From NCBI RefSeq assembly GCF_900129305.1, contig NZ_FQVB01000013.1, positions 1 through 64,000 on the forward strand: a stretch of 64,000 nucleotides of DNA, read 5' to 3'. The notes below the pieces were generated by a model. It had not been told where the DNA came from. It made no database searches and worked only from the letters and a program-made list of their open reading frames with translations. Source of the DNA: Desulfacinum infernum DSM 9756 (lineage in GTDB: Bacteria; Desulfobacterota; Syntrophobacteria; Syntrophobacterales; DSM-9756). Shown here piece by piece: positions 36,366 to 44,299 of this stretch. A program made the position numbers and the translations under genes. Each line of letters begins with the position of its first letter. Position 1 is the first letter of the stretch.

Positions 36366-36385
36366 CGGTATTCACCCCAGTACCG
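36366..36385 (+). promoter_or_regulatory. Candidate LexA operator
   Basis: CGGTA (36366-36370) and TACCG (36381-36385) form a perfect dyad with a 10-base centre. It sits right after the -10 box and 21 bases before the lexA ATG. LexA usually represses its own gene. The sequence differs from the E. coli CTGT-N8-ACAG box; LexA sites vary widely across Desulfobacterota. Confidence 0.55.
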
Positions 36386-36406
36386 GAGGTTTCCAGGGAG
36401 GTCACC

Positions 36407-37015
36407 ATGCATCTGACACCGGCCCAGAAGCGGGTCTACGAATTCCTGCAAACCTACATGGCCCTGCACGGCCATGCCCCGTCCTACGAAGAAATCCGAA
36501 AGCACCTGGGGTTTCGGTCCCTCAATGCCGTCTACAAGCACGTCAGGCAGCTGGAAGAGCGCGGCTACGTGCGGAGCTTGGGCAAAAACAGAAAGCGGGC
36601 CCTGGAGCTGGTGGATGTGAGCCCCGGTTCGGCGTCCATCCCTTTCCTGGGCGTGGTGGCTGCCGGCACGCCCATCGAAGCGGTGGAGGTGCCCGAGACG
36701 GTGGAGGTTCCCGAAAGTTTTTTGGCCGGCGGCGAACATTTTGCCCTGCGGGTCCGCGGCGATTCCATGATCGAAGAAGGCATTCGGGAGGGGGACATCC
36801 TGATTGTGAAAAAGCAGCCCCGGGCGGAAAGCGGACAGACGGTGGTGGCCCTGGTGGACGGAGAGGCCACGGTGAAAAAATTCTACCTGCGGGGAGCGGA
36901 CGTGGAACTTCGACCGGCCAACAGCGCCATGGAGCCCATGGTGGTTCCTGCAGGCCGGGTGGAAATCGTGGGCGTGGTGGTGGGGCTTTTGCGCCATTAC
37001 CGAAGCCGCTTCTGA
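36407..37015 (+). CDS. lexA: LexA repressor/peptidase
   Basis: LexA represses SOS genes and cleaves itself when RecA filaments form. The 202-residue product has a winged helix-turn-helix (LTPAQKRVYEFLQ, then PSYEEIRKHLGFRSLNAVYKHVRQLEERGY). The Ala-Gly cleavage site is in GVVAAGTPIEA (about residue 85). The Ser-Lys dyad is the serine in VRGDSMIEEGI and the lysine in DGEATVKKFY. The recognition helix differs from E. coli LexA, which fits a different operator. CAGGGAGGTCACC precedes the ATG. Confidence 0.95.
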   Translation: MHLTPAQKRVYEFLQTYMALHGHAPSYEEIRKHLGFRSLNAVYKHVRQLEERGYVRSLGKNRKRALELVDVSPGSASIPFLGVVAAGTPIEAVEVPETVEVPESFLAGGEHFALRVRGDSMIEEGIREGDILIVKKQPRAESGQTVVALVDGEATVKKFYLRGADVELRPANSAMEPMVVPAGRVEIVGVVVGLLRHYRSRF

Positions 37016-37035
37016 GGGCGTGAGGAGGGAGAGTC

Positions 37036-37236
37036 ATGAGGGAAAAGATTTTCTATGCGTTCAACCTGGACGATTTTCGGGCCGACGGCGGACGAAGCGA
37101 CACGAAGGTGAGCGTGCGGCTTGTGGCCGCCCGAAGCCGCGAGAAGGCCAAGGCGTTTCTGGCTCAACACTACGGCGGTCAGGCTTGGGCCGTGGTGTCC
37201 CACCGGGATCTCAACAAGGGCTTGGTTCGGGCGTGA
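37036..37236 (+). CDS. Small hypothetical protein in the lexA transcript
   Basis: The 66-residue protein (MREKIFYAFNLDDFRADGG...) starts 21 bases after lexA with a good AGGAGGGAGAGTC site, so it is probably co-transcribed and SOS-controlled. It looks like a small alpha/beta domain (SVRLVAARSREKAKAFLAQHY, then WAVVSHRDLNKG). I do not recognise a family. It has no cysteines and no membrane segment. Confidence 0.65.
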   Translation: MREKIFYAFNLDDFRADGGRSDTKVSVRLVAARSREKAKAFLAQHYGGQAWAVVSHRDLNKGLVRA

Positions 37237-37248
37237 ACCGTGATCCGA

Positions 37249-37412
37249 GGAGCTTGTCCGACGATGGCAAATTTGCCTCGTTCAACGCCCATTCGTCATC
37301 CCCGCGAAGCTTGTCCCCGGCTTGAACGGGGAGCGGGGATCCAGCATTTACAGCACGTTATGGACTCCCGCTTGCGCGGGAGTGACGGTTTGCGGAGTTC
37401 TCGGACAGCCTC
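37249..37412 (+). repeat. MITE-like element, interior type D (copy 2)
   Basis: It is bounded by GGAGCTTGTCCGACG and the inverse TTCTCGGACAGCCTC. The interior has GTCATCCCCGCGAAGCTTG, CCCCGGCTTGAACGGGGA and the CTTGCGCGGGAGTGACGG palindrome. It is the most complete type D copy and starts just after the lexA-linked small gene. Confidence 0.8.
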
Positions 37413-37575
37413 AGAGACTCGTGGGGCGTGGGGTACGCTGCCGAAATGGGGGAATCTTGGACCGGCGTCCATCCTTTGAGGGGGGGCGCCTTGCACCCTG
37501 TCGCAGCGCGGTTCCGGCATCCTTTTCAATGCACCGCGGCCCGTTGGGACTGCGAGACAACCCGGCTCTGGGGTT

Positions 37576-37591
37576 CGGCACCTTTTTTGCC
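37576..37591 (+). promoter_or_regulatory. Sigma-54-like promoter before the DUF5320 gene
   Basis: CGGCACC and TTTTTTGC give GG (37577-37578), ten bases, then GC (37589-37590), close to the TGGCAC-N5-TTGC consensus. It lies 55 bases upstream of the ATG at 37646. Confidence 0.5.
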
Positions 37592-37645
37592 TTGGGATGT
37601 GGTCAAAAGATCGCATCATCACAAGGGAAAAAAGGAGGAGAGACC

Positions 37646-37996
37646 ATGCCGGGACGAGATGGTACGGGACCTTGGGGCGCAGGCCCTCGGACGGGACGAG
37701 GTTTGGGATGGTGCGCCACGCCGCGCGGCGGAGCGGCTCCCGCGGCGCCGGTGGGCTACGGAGGCCCGGGCCGGCGAGGCCGCGGGCGCGGAGTCCGGTG
37801 TTGGTGGGGACCCCCGAGAGCTTTCGGGTGGGGTGGCTTCGGGCCCGGTTGGGGCCGCATGGGATGGCGGCCTCTCAGCCCGGAAGAAGAAGTGGGGTAC
37901 CTCAAGGGTTACGCCGCCAACCTGGAGCGGGCATTGGAAGAGATCCGAAGGGAGATTTCCGCCATCGAACAAGGCAAAGAAGGAGAAGAGCCGTAG
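37646..37996 (+). CDS. DUF5320-like Gly/Arg/Trp-rich small protein
   Basis: The 116-residue protein starts MPGRDGTGPWGAGPRTGRGLG, the typical opening of DUF5320 proteins. A glycine- and arginine-rich middle follows, with two cysteines (GWCAT, VRCWWG). A C-terminal helix (LSPEEEVGYLKGYAANLERALEEIRREISAIE) forms a coiled coil. Such genes are often near Mrp/NifB-type or NifX-like iron-sulfur proteins in anaerobes; none is next to this one. AAAGGAGGAGAGACC precedes the ATG, and a sigma-54-like site lies upstream. The final TAG overlaps the terminal repeat of the type C element. Confidence 0.75.
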   Translation: MPGRDGTGPWGAGPRTGRGLGWCATPRGGAAPAAPVGYGGPGRRGRGRGVRCWWGPPRAFGWGGFGPGWGRMGWRPLSPEEEVGYLKGYAANLERALEEIRREISAIEQGKEGEEP

Positions 37997-38206
37997 GAGC
38001 CTGTCCGACGATCGTTCTCCGAAACAAGAGCCCGGGCTATGGCGGCTCTTTTCGTAGCCGCGGGGCTTCAGCCCCGCGGAAAGGGCCATCGCAACTTCAT
38101 GAAGTTACAGGAAATGCGCGATGGCCCATCCAATGTTCGGGGGTTCTTCCGCAGCCCTAAAGGGCTGCGCTACGAGAAAAGAGATCATCCGCGACGTTTT
38201 CGGGCC
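37996..38206 (+). repeat. MITE-like element, interior type C (copy 2)
   Basis: It starts GGAGCCTGTCCGACG, using the last base of the DUF5320 stop codon. The two palindromes are GTAGCCGCGGGGC/GCCCCGCGG and CGCAGCCCTAAAGGGCTGCG. The right end CGTTTTCGGGC is diverged. Confidence 0.8.
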
Positions 38207-38279
38207 CTTCGTTCCCGCCTTGACATGGTCCCGCCGTTCCTCTATGCCACAAGGAAAATCCAATCAAGGAATCGGCCCC

Positions 38280-38747
38280 ATGACGGAACAATCTCCGAAC
38301 CAGGACCGCCGCAACACCACGATAAGGGATCGGTTGGAACGGATCGCCCAAAGGTTCGCCGTTGCAGACATCTACGCCTTCGGCAGCCGGGCCGAGGCGG
38401 CGGTGCGGCAGCTGGACGCGCAGGAACCGGACCCGTCCTTTGGAACGTCCACGTCCGACCTGGATATCGGCGTGCGGCCCTTTCCCGGCGTCCGCCTGAG
38501 CGCACAGGGTCGGGTGGAGCTGACGATCGAGCTGGAAGATCTTTTCGGGGTGCCCCGGGTGGACCTGGTGGTGCTTCCGGAAGCGGAGCCCTACCTGGCT
38601 TTGGACGTGGTGAGAGGGGAACTTCTCTACACGGCCGATCCCGACGAAGAGGCCCGCTATCAGCTCTATGTGCTGAGGCGGGCGGCGGATCTGGCTCCCT
38701 TCAAGAAAGAGCGGATCCGCATGATCCTGGAGGAAGGCGCGCGATGA
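38280..38747 (+). CDS. MNT-type nucleotidyltransferase-domain protein
   Basis: The 155-residue protein has the minimal nucleotidyltransferase motif: YAFGSRAEAAV, then TSDLDIGVRP (GSxA...DxD), and the third carboxylate in RVDLVVLPEAE. MNT proteins often act as antitoxins that AMPylate a HEPN toxin. The insert between GSRAEA and the DxD is longer than usual. No HEPN gene follows. A short frame after it (DTRLNWIKAHPEKIDTGL, ending at about 38802) might be the tail of a lost or frameshifted partner. The start ATG at 38280 has no strong ribosome site. Confidence 0.75.
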   Translation: MTEQSPNQDRRNTTIRDRLERIAQRFAVADIYAFGSRAEAAVRQLDAQEPDPSFGTSTSDLDIGVRPFPGVRLSAQGRVELTIELEDLFGVPRVDLVVLPEAEPYLALDVVRGELLYTADPDEEARYQLYVLRRAADLAPFKKERIRMILEEGAR

Positions 38748-38866
38748 CACCCGCCTGAACTGGATCAAGGCCCACCCGGAAAAGATCGACACCGGCCTCT
38801 GAATCCTTGCCCCGTCCCATCCGCTTGTTGGGTTTTGCTGGACAGGCGGGGGGCTTCGTCTTCACA

Positions 38867-38888
38867 ATGCCCGCACGTGTGCGGGCAT
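38867..38888. other. Perfect 22-bp palindrome upstream of the MFS gene
   Basis: ATGCCCGCAC and GTGCGGGCAT flank a central GT. It lies 34 bases upstream of the chosen start of the transporter gene and could be a regulator site. With only a 2-base centre, a protein-binding site is likelier than a hairpin. Confidence 0.45.
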
Positions 38889-38922
38889 GTGTGTGCGGCA
38901 ACCTGTGAAGACGGAGCCGGGA

Positions 38923-40134
38923 ATGGCGAGACACCCGCTGGATCGGAACATCGCGCTCTTTGTGGCCTACCGCCTGTTTTTCAACCTGCGCTTCTACTAT
39001 CCGGTGTTCGCCCTCTTCTATCTGGACGCCGGGGTGACTCTGGAACAGTTTGCGTGGCTCCAGGGGTTGTGGTCGCTGAGCATCATCGTCTTCGAAGTGC
39101 CTTCGGGCATGCTGGCCGACACCATCGGCCGGAGGAAGACGCTGCGGCTGGCGGCCTTCCTGGCCGTGGTGGAGATGATCGTCTTCGCCGTCTCTCAGGA
39201 CCTCGTAGGCTTTGCCATCAACCGCGTGCTAAGCGGGTTCAACGAAAGCCTGGCCTCCGGAGCCGATTCGGCCCTCCTGTATGATTCCCTGAAGGCCCGG
39301 GGCCGCGAAGCCGAATACAAGAAATGGCTGGGCGCGGCCCAGTTCTACGGGCTCACCCTGGGGTCCGTCTCCACCATCCTGGGAGCCTACCTCTACACCT
39401 TCCATATCCGCTACCCCATCTGGATCACGGCCGGGTGCATGGCGGGAGCTGCGGTGGTCTCGCTTTTTTTCAGGGAGCCGACGACGACGGAACACAAGCT
39501 GTCGTGGCGCGCCCAATGGGCCCTGCTTCGGGCGAGCGTCCGGGTGCTGGCTGAAAGCCGGATCCTCTGGTACCTGGTGGCGCTCATGGTGGTGGTGGAC
39601 TGCAGCGCCCGCATCGTGTTGGTGCACACCTCCCTCTACTACCACGCCCTGCTCATCCCCACGGCGTGGTTCGGTGTGGTGGGTGTGGGCGTGCGGCTCG
39701 TCACCTCCGTGGTGTCCAAGAACGCCTACCGGATCGATGCGGCGCTGGGATTCCATCGGGCCACAGCGGTGATGCTCCTTCTCATGGCCGTCGGGTTCGG
39801 CGGCATGACCGCCATGGTTCCCTACTACGGGGTGGTGTTCGTTCCCGTGCTCGTATCCGGCATGTATTTCCTTGCGCTCACGGTGGAAGGAGAGATCAAC
39901 AAGCGCATTCCCAGCGATCGGAGGGCCACGGTTCTGAGTCTCAAGAACATGGCCTTGAACCTGGCGTTCGCCGCGGGCATGCCGATGTTTGCCGAAGCCG
40001 CCGCACGCGGCCTCGCCGTGGGATTTCGGTCGCTATTCCTCTTCTTCGTGGCCGCCTGCGTTGTTCTTCTGGCCGCGTCCCGGGGGCTGCGGGTCGGAGA
40101 AGAAACCGGTGTGAGCTCGGGGGATCCTACTTAG
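38923..40134 (+). CDS. MFS transporter
   Basis: The 403-residue protein has about 12 hydrophobic segments and the major-facilitator loop motif GMLADTIGRRKTLRL between segments 2 and 3. The N-half has FNLRFYYPVFALFYLDAG. The substrate is unknown; the overall look is that of drug/metabolite exporters of the DHA or YbfB type. The start at 38923 follows CGGAGCCGGGA; an upstream in-frame ATG at 38887 overlaps the palindrome and is less likely. The final TAG runs into a type B repeat. Confidence 0.88.
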   Translation: MARHPLDRNIALFVAYRLFFNLRFYYPVFALFYLDAGVTLEQFAWLQGLWSLSIIVFEVPSGMLADTIGRRKTLRLAAFLAVVEMIVFAVSQDLVGFAINRVLSGFNESLASGADSALLYDSLKARGREAEYKKWLGAAQFYGLTLGSVSTILGAYLYTFHIRYPIWITAGCMAGAAVVSLFFREPTTTEHKLSWRAQWALLRASVRVLAESRILWYLVALMVVVDCSARIVLVHTSLYYHALLIPTAWFGVVGVGVRLVTSVVSKNAYRIDAALGFHRATAVMLLLMAVGFGGMTAMVPYYGVVFVPVLVSGMYFLALTVEGEINKRIPSDRRATVLSLKNMALNLAFAAGMPMFAEAAARGLAVGFRSLFLFFVAACVVLLAASRGLRVGEETGVSSGDPT

Positions 40135-40242
40135 CGGGCGGGGATAACCCCCGCCTCTGCCGGGAAACGGGCACGGATAGACCCCGGCCCTAGCCGGGAT
40201 GTCCATGGATCTTGGTAGGGGCGGGCTTTAGGCCCGCCCTCT
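40134..40242. repeat. Paired G/C palindromes after the MFS gene (type B composite)
   Basis: GCGGGCGGGGATAACCCCCGCC is followed by a diverged middle and GTAGGGGCGGGC/GCCCGCCCT. It begins at the transporter stop codon. Confidence 0.7.
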
Positions 40243-40428
40243 AAGGACCGCGCACAGAAAAGAATCGCGCGGTTTATAGCAAAGTCTCTGCAATGTTACT
40301 GCGAGGCTTTCATTCTTCGTTGTCACGGGTTTCCCGTGATGGGGATTAGCGTGAAAGAAAATCGCGGCTTGGCACGAGGCAAAAGGGGTCTCGCGTAAAG
40401 ACGCAAAGGCGTAAAGAAAGCATCGTGC

Positions 40429-41004
40429 ATGGAAGACGCCGTCCGGTTTCTGGGGGAAAACGGTCCGCGGAGCCTGGTGAGCCTGGGGTGCGGCCGCAGG
40501 ATCAACCGCATCGACAATCACTTGCGGATCTGGTGCGCCCTGGAGCTGGACTACTACGTGGGGATTGACAAGGCCGATTGGATAGCGGCCGACTGGGATG
40601 GGTTCTTCGTGGATCCGGCTCAGGCGCGGGCCGCCTTAAAGGAGCGGGCTCTCAGCCCGGACACATTCCTCCAAAGGATGCGGCTCTTTCCCGGGACGCG
40701 GGTGGAATCCCTGTGGGGGGTGCCATGCCGTGCGGTGGTCTGCCAGAGGGTGCTGCCGTTCCACCATTGGGAAGAGCTGGTCGCGTCCATGGCGCCGGAG
40801 TGGATCTTGCAAGAGGATTTGCACGGCTGCGAAAGGCAGGACTTCCGTCCGTGGGGGTACCGGAGGGCGAAGGAAGAAGCGGTTCGCTGGGGTTTAAAGC
40901 CTTTCCGCCCGTGGAAGATTCTTCCCGGCGAAAGGAACTACATCCTGTGGAAGTCGTCAGCCGTCCCCGGCGGGCGGGGCCGGCGGGGAGTCTCCGGTCC
41001 CTGA
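40429..41004 (+). CDS. Hypothetical protein, possibly a SAM-dependent methyltransferase relative
   Basis: The 191-residue protein opens with a helix, then SLVSLGCGRRINRIDNHL and YYVGIDKADW. These resemble methyltransferase motif I and the acidic residue after strand 2. The rest (FHHWEELVASMAPEWILQEDLHG, then LLPGERNYILW-like end) is compatible with a Rossmann methyltransferase but not decisive. No family name can be given. The start at 40429 has a weak ribosome site. Its last 48 bases overlap the opposite-strand gene at 40957-41154. Confidence 0.55.
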   Translation: MEDAVRFLGENGPRSLVSLGCGRRINRIDNHLRIWCALELDYYVGIDKADWIAADWDGFFVDPAQARAALKERALSPDTFLQRMRLFPGTRVESLWGVPCRAVVCQRVLPFHHWEELVASMAPEWILQEDLHGCERQDFRPWGYRRAKEEAVRWGLKPFRPWKILPGERNYILWKSSAVPGGRGRRGVSGP

Positions 41005-41154
41005 CGGTTTCTTTCCCGATCCCCCGCACTCCGGGCACAGGCCATTGGCGTAATCCACGCAGCAGGCCCCCGGCGAAATGACCGGTTCATGGGCGCAGAC
41101 AAGACCCGTGCCGGCGCACCGCGAACACACCTGCTCTCCATCCGGCGTCACCAT
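40957..41154 (-). CDS. Small protein with two CxxCxGxG motifs (DnaJ-zinc-finger-like)
   Basis: The 65-residue protein carries CSRCAGTG and CPECGGSG about 26 residues apart, with two more cysteines (LVCAHEP, GACCVDY) between. Each DnaJ zinc centre uses two such motifs, so this could form one compact zinc site. The ribosome site AAGGAGTGGGGG before the ATG is strong, which supports a real gene. It overlaps the 3' end of the convergent gene at 40429-41004. A free-standing zinc-ribbon of this kind might bind unfolded peptides or act as a metal or redox module; this is speculation. Confidence 0.7.
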   Translation of the reverse strand: MVTPDGEQVCSRCAGTGLVCAHEPVISPGACCVDYANGLCPECGGSGKKPSGTGDSPPAPPAGDG

Positions 41155-41327
41155 CCCCCACTCCTTACCCCATATCCCTCTATCCCGTACCCCTTTACCC
41201 CTTACCGCGCCCTACCGACTTGCCTTTTGATCGCCAACATGCCACCTTTCCAAACGGCAGGCAAGAAGGACAGGGCCCTGACCCTTAATCCTTCAATCCT
41301 TAATCCTTTAATCCTGAATCTGTCACC
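41155..41327. repeat. Heptanucleotide arrays before the NtrC-type regulator gene
   Basis: The first part (about 41158-41215) has TACCCCA, TATCCCT, TACCCCT units; the second (about 41279-41320) has TTAATCC and TTCAATCC units. There is a 7-base period with occasional 8-base units. Confidence 0.7.
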
Positions 41328-42680
<1,353 letters not shown>

Positions 42681-42688
42681 ATTTCCGG

Positions 42689-42870
42689 GAGCCTGTCCGA
42701 TAACGCCGGGGATGACCGCTTTCCTCGTAGCGCAGCCCTTTAGGGCTGCGTCTGAATTCCGCACGTCCGATGGGCCGTCGTGTATTGCCTGTCACTTCAT
42801 TGGGGTATGAGCGCTTTCCGCGGGGCTGAAGCCCCGCGGCTACGAAGGAAGCCGGGGTCCCTGTCGGTTG
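42689..42870 (-). repeat. MITE-like element, interior type C (copy 3, inverted)
   Basis: It starts GGGAGCCTGTCCGATAACG, 9 bases after the regulator stop. It carries CGCAGCCCTTTAGGGCTGCG and, 80 bases on, CCGCGGGGC/GCCCCGCGG in reverse order relative to copies 1 and 2. Confidence 0.8.
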
Positions 42871-42871
42871 A

Positions 42872-42900
42872 GTAGGGGCGGGGTTTATCCCCGCCCGCTC
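42872..42900. repeat. GTAGGGGC palindrome (type B)
   Basis: GTAGGGGCGGGG/CCCCGCCCGC lies directly beside the type C element. Confidence 0.7.
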
Positions 42901-42950
42901 ATCGCGCGGCTTTTGGCACAGACTCCCAGCCTCCAGGCGGGGGGTGGTTG

Positions 42951-44051
42951 ATGATGGATTCGGAGAGTTTGCTCAATATCCTCAACAGCATGGAGGACAA
43001 GATCTACGTGGTGGGCCGGGACTACCGGATCCGGTTTCTGAACGCCTCCCTTCGAAGCGAGATGGGAGACGGGGAGGGGGCCCTATGTTACGAGTTCTTC
43101 GGCCATGATCCGGCCCAATGCGAGGAATGCCAGCACGGCATGAGTTCCTTTGAGCCGGAACGGCGGCGGGAGTGGACGTCGCCGCGGGACGGCAGGGTCT
43201 ATGAGGTCTCCGTTTCGCCGCTGCACGGCCCCGACGGGAGCATCTCCAGGCTTCACATCATGCGCGATATCACGGAGCGCAAAGCCCTGGAACGGGAACT
43301 CCAGGAACAATCCCGGTCTCTGGCGGACAAGGTGCGAAAGCAGGCCCAGGCCCTCTTTCGGCGGGAGCGCTTGTCGCTCCTCGGGGAAATCGCGGCGGGT
43401 CTGGCCCACGAACTTCGAACGCCGCTGGGAGCCCTCCTCACGGGGATCAAGCTGCTGGAAAAGGAGCCTCAGGATCCGGATCAGAAAACCCTGCTTTTGG
43501 ATCTCTTGAAGAAAGAGACCACCCGCCTGGAACGAAAGCTTTCGGAATTCCTGGAATACGCCAGGGGGCGGCTTCCGGAACGACGGCCCACGGCCGTTCG
43601 GGCCCTGCTGGAAGAAACGCGGGCTCTCCTGGAAGCCGACGGGGATCGGGTGGGAAGGGTCCGGATCCGGGTGCAGGTGCCCGATGAGGTGGGCGAGTTT
43701 CCCCTGGATGCGGACCATCTGAAGCAGGTGCTCCTGAACCTGGGCCAGAACGCGCTCCAGTCCCTGAAGGGGTCGGGGACCCTGCATCTGGAAGCCCGTC
43801 GCATACCGCACGGGCTGGAGATTCGAGTGCGCGACGACGGGCCCGGCATTCCGTCCCAGCACATTCCCGACCTTTTCAAGCCCTTCTTTTCCGCACGACC
43901 CGGGGGAACGGGCCTGGGGCTCGCCATCTGCAAGGACATCGTGGAAGCCCACGGAGGCCGGATCTCCGTCACCAGCCTGCCCCACGTCCAAACCACCTTC
44001 CGGATCCTCCTTCCGGACGAACCCTTCCAAAATGGAATCTCCTCGCCCTGA
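42951..44051 (+). CDS. Soluble PAS-domain sensor histidine kinase
   Basis: The 366-residue kinase has no membrane segment. A PAS domain (about 8-115) contains CYEFFGHDPAQCEECQHG, giving three close cysteines. The dimerisation helix has the phosphorylated histidine in AAGLAHELRTPLGALLTG. The ATPase domain shows NLGQNALQSL, DDGPGIP, FFSARPGGTGLGLAI (N, G1, G2 boxes). It is the cognate partner of the regulator encoded just upstream. A cytoplasmic sensor with cysteines suggests an internal redox or gas signal, but this is inference. The start is 42951 or 42954. Confidence 0.93.
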   Translation: MMDSESLLNILNSMEDKIYVVGRDYRIRFLNASLRSEMGDGEGALCYEFFGHDPAQCEECQHGMSSFEPERRREWTSPRDGRVYEVSVSPLHGPDGSISRLHIMRDITERKALERELQEQSRSLADKVRKQAQALFRRERLSLLGEIAAGLAHELRTPLGALLTGIKLLEKEPQDPDQKTLLLDLLKKETTRLERKLSEFLEYARGRLPERRPTAVRALLEETRALLEADGDRVGRVRIRVQVPDEVGEFPLDADHLKQVLLNLGQNALQSLKGSGTLHLEARRIPHGLEIRVRDDGPGIPSQHIPDLFKPFFSARPGGTGLGLAICKDIVEAHGGRISVTSLPHVQTTFRILLPDEPFQNGISSP

Positions 44052-44069
44052 AACCGTTCCATGATGGAC

Positions 44070-44234
44070 GAGGTAAAAGGGGAAAGGCAAAAGGTGAAAG
44101 GTAAAAGGTGAAAGGTTAAAGGTTAAAGGAATAGGCCGCGCGCGTCCTCACCCCTCACCCCTTTCTCCTTACTCCTTACTCCTTACCCCTTACTCCTCAC
44201 CCCATACCCCTCTACCCCATACCCCATATCCCTC
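44070..44234. repeat. Long double heptamer array upstream of cooS
   Basis: The left part has AAGGTGA, AAGGTAA, AAGGTTA units (about 44086-44128). The right part has CACCCCT, TACTCCT, TACCCCT, TACCCCA units (about 44150-44232). These read as opposite strands of one YACNNNN-type heptamer and so form an inverted pair. The array ends 5 bases before the sigma-54-like promoter. Confidence 0.8.
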
Positions 44235-44238
44235 CATT

Positions 44239-44254
44239 CGGCCCGGTTCTTGCC
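44239..44254 (+). promoter_or_regulatory. Sigma-54-like promoter for cooS
   Basis: CGGCCCGGTTCTTGCC has GG (44240-44241), ten bases, then GC (44252-44253). The -12 half TTGC is perfect and the -24 half matches 5 of 7 bases of TGGCACG. It gives a leader of about 35 bases. An NtrC-family activator and its kinase are encoded immediately upstream. Confidence 0.6.
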
Positions 44255-44299
44255 TCTCATTCAGCCTGCCAACTTGCGATCCCACAACGGAGGTGTCTT

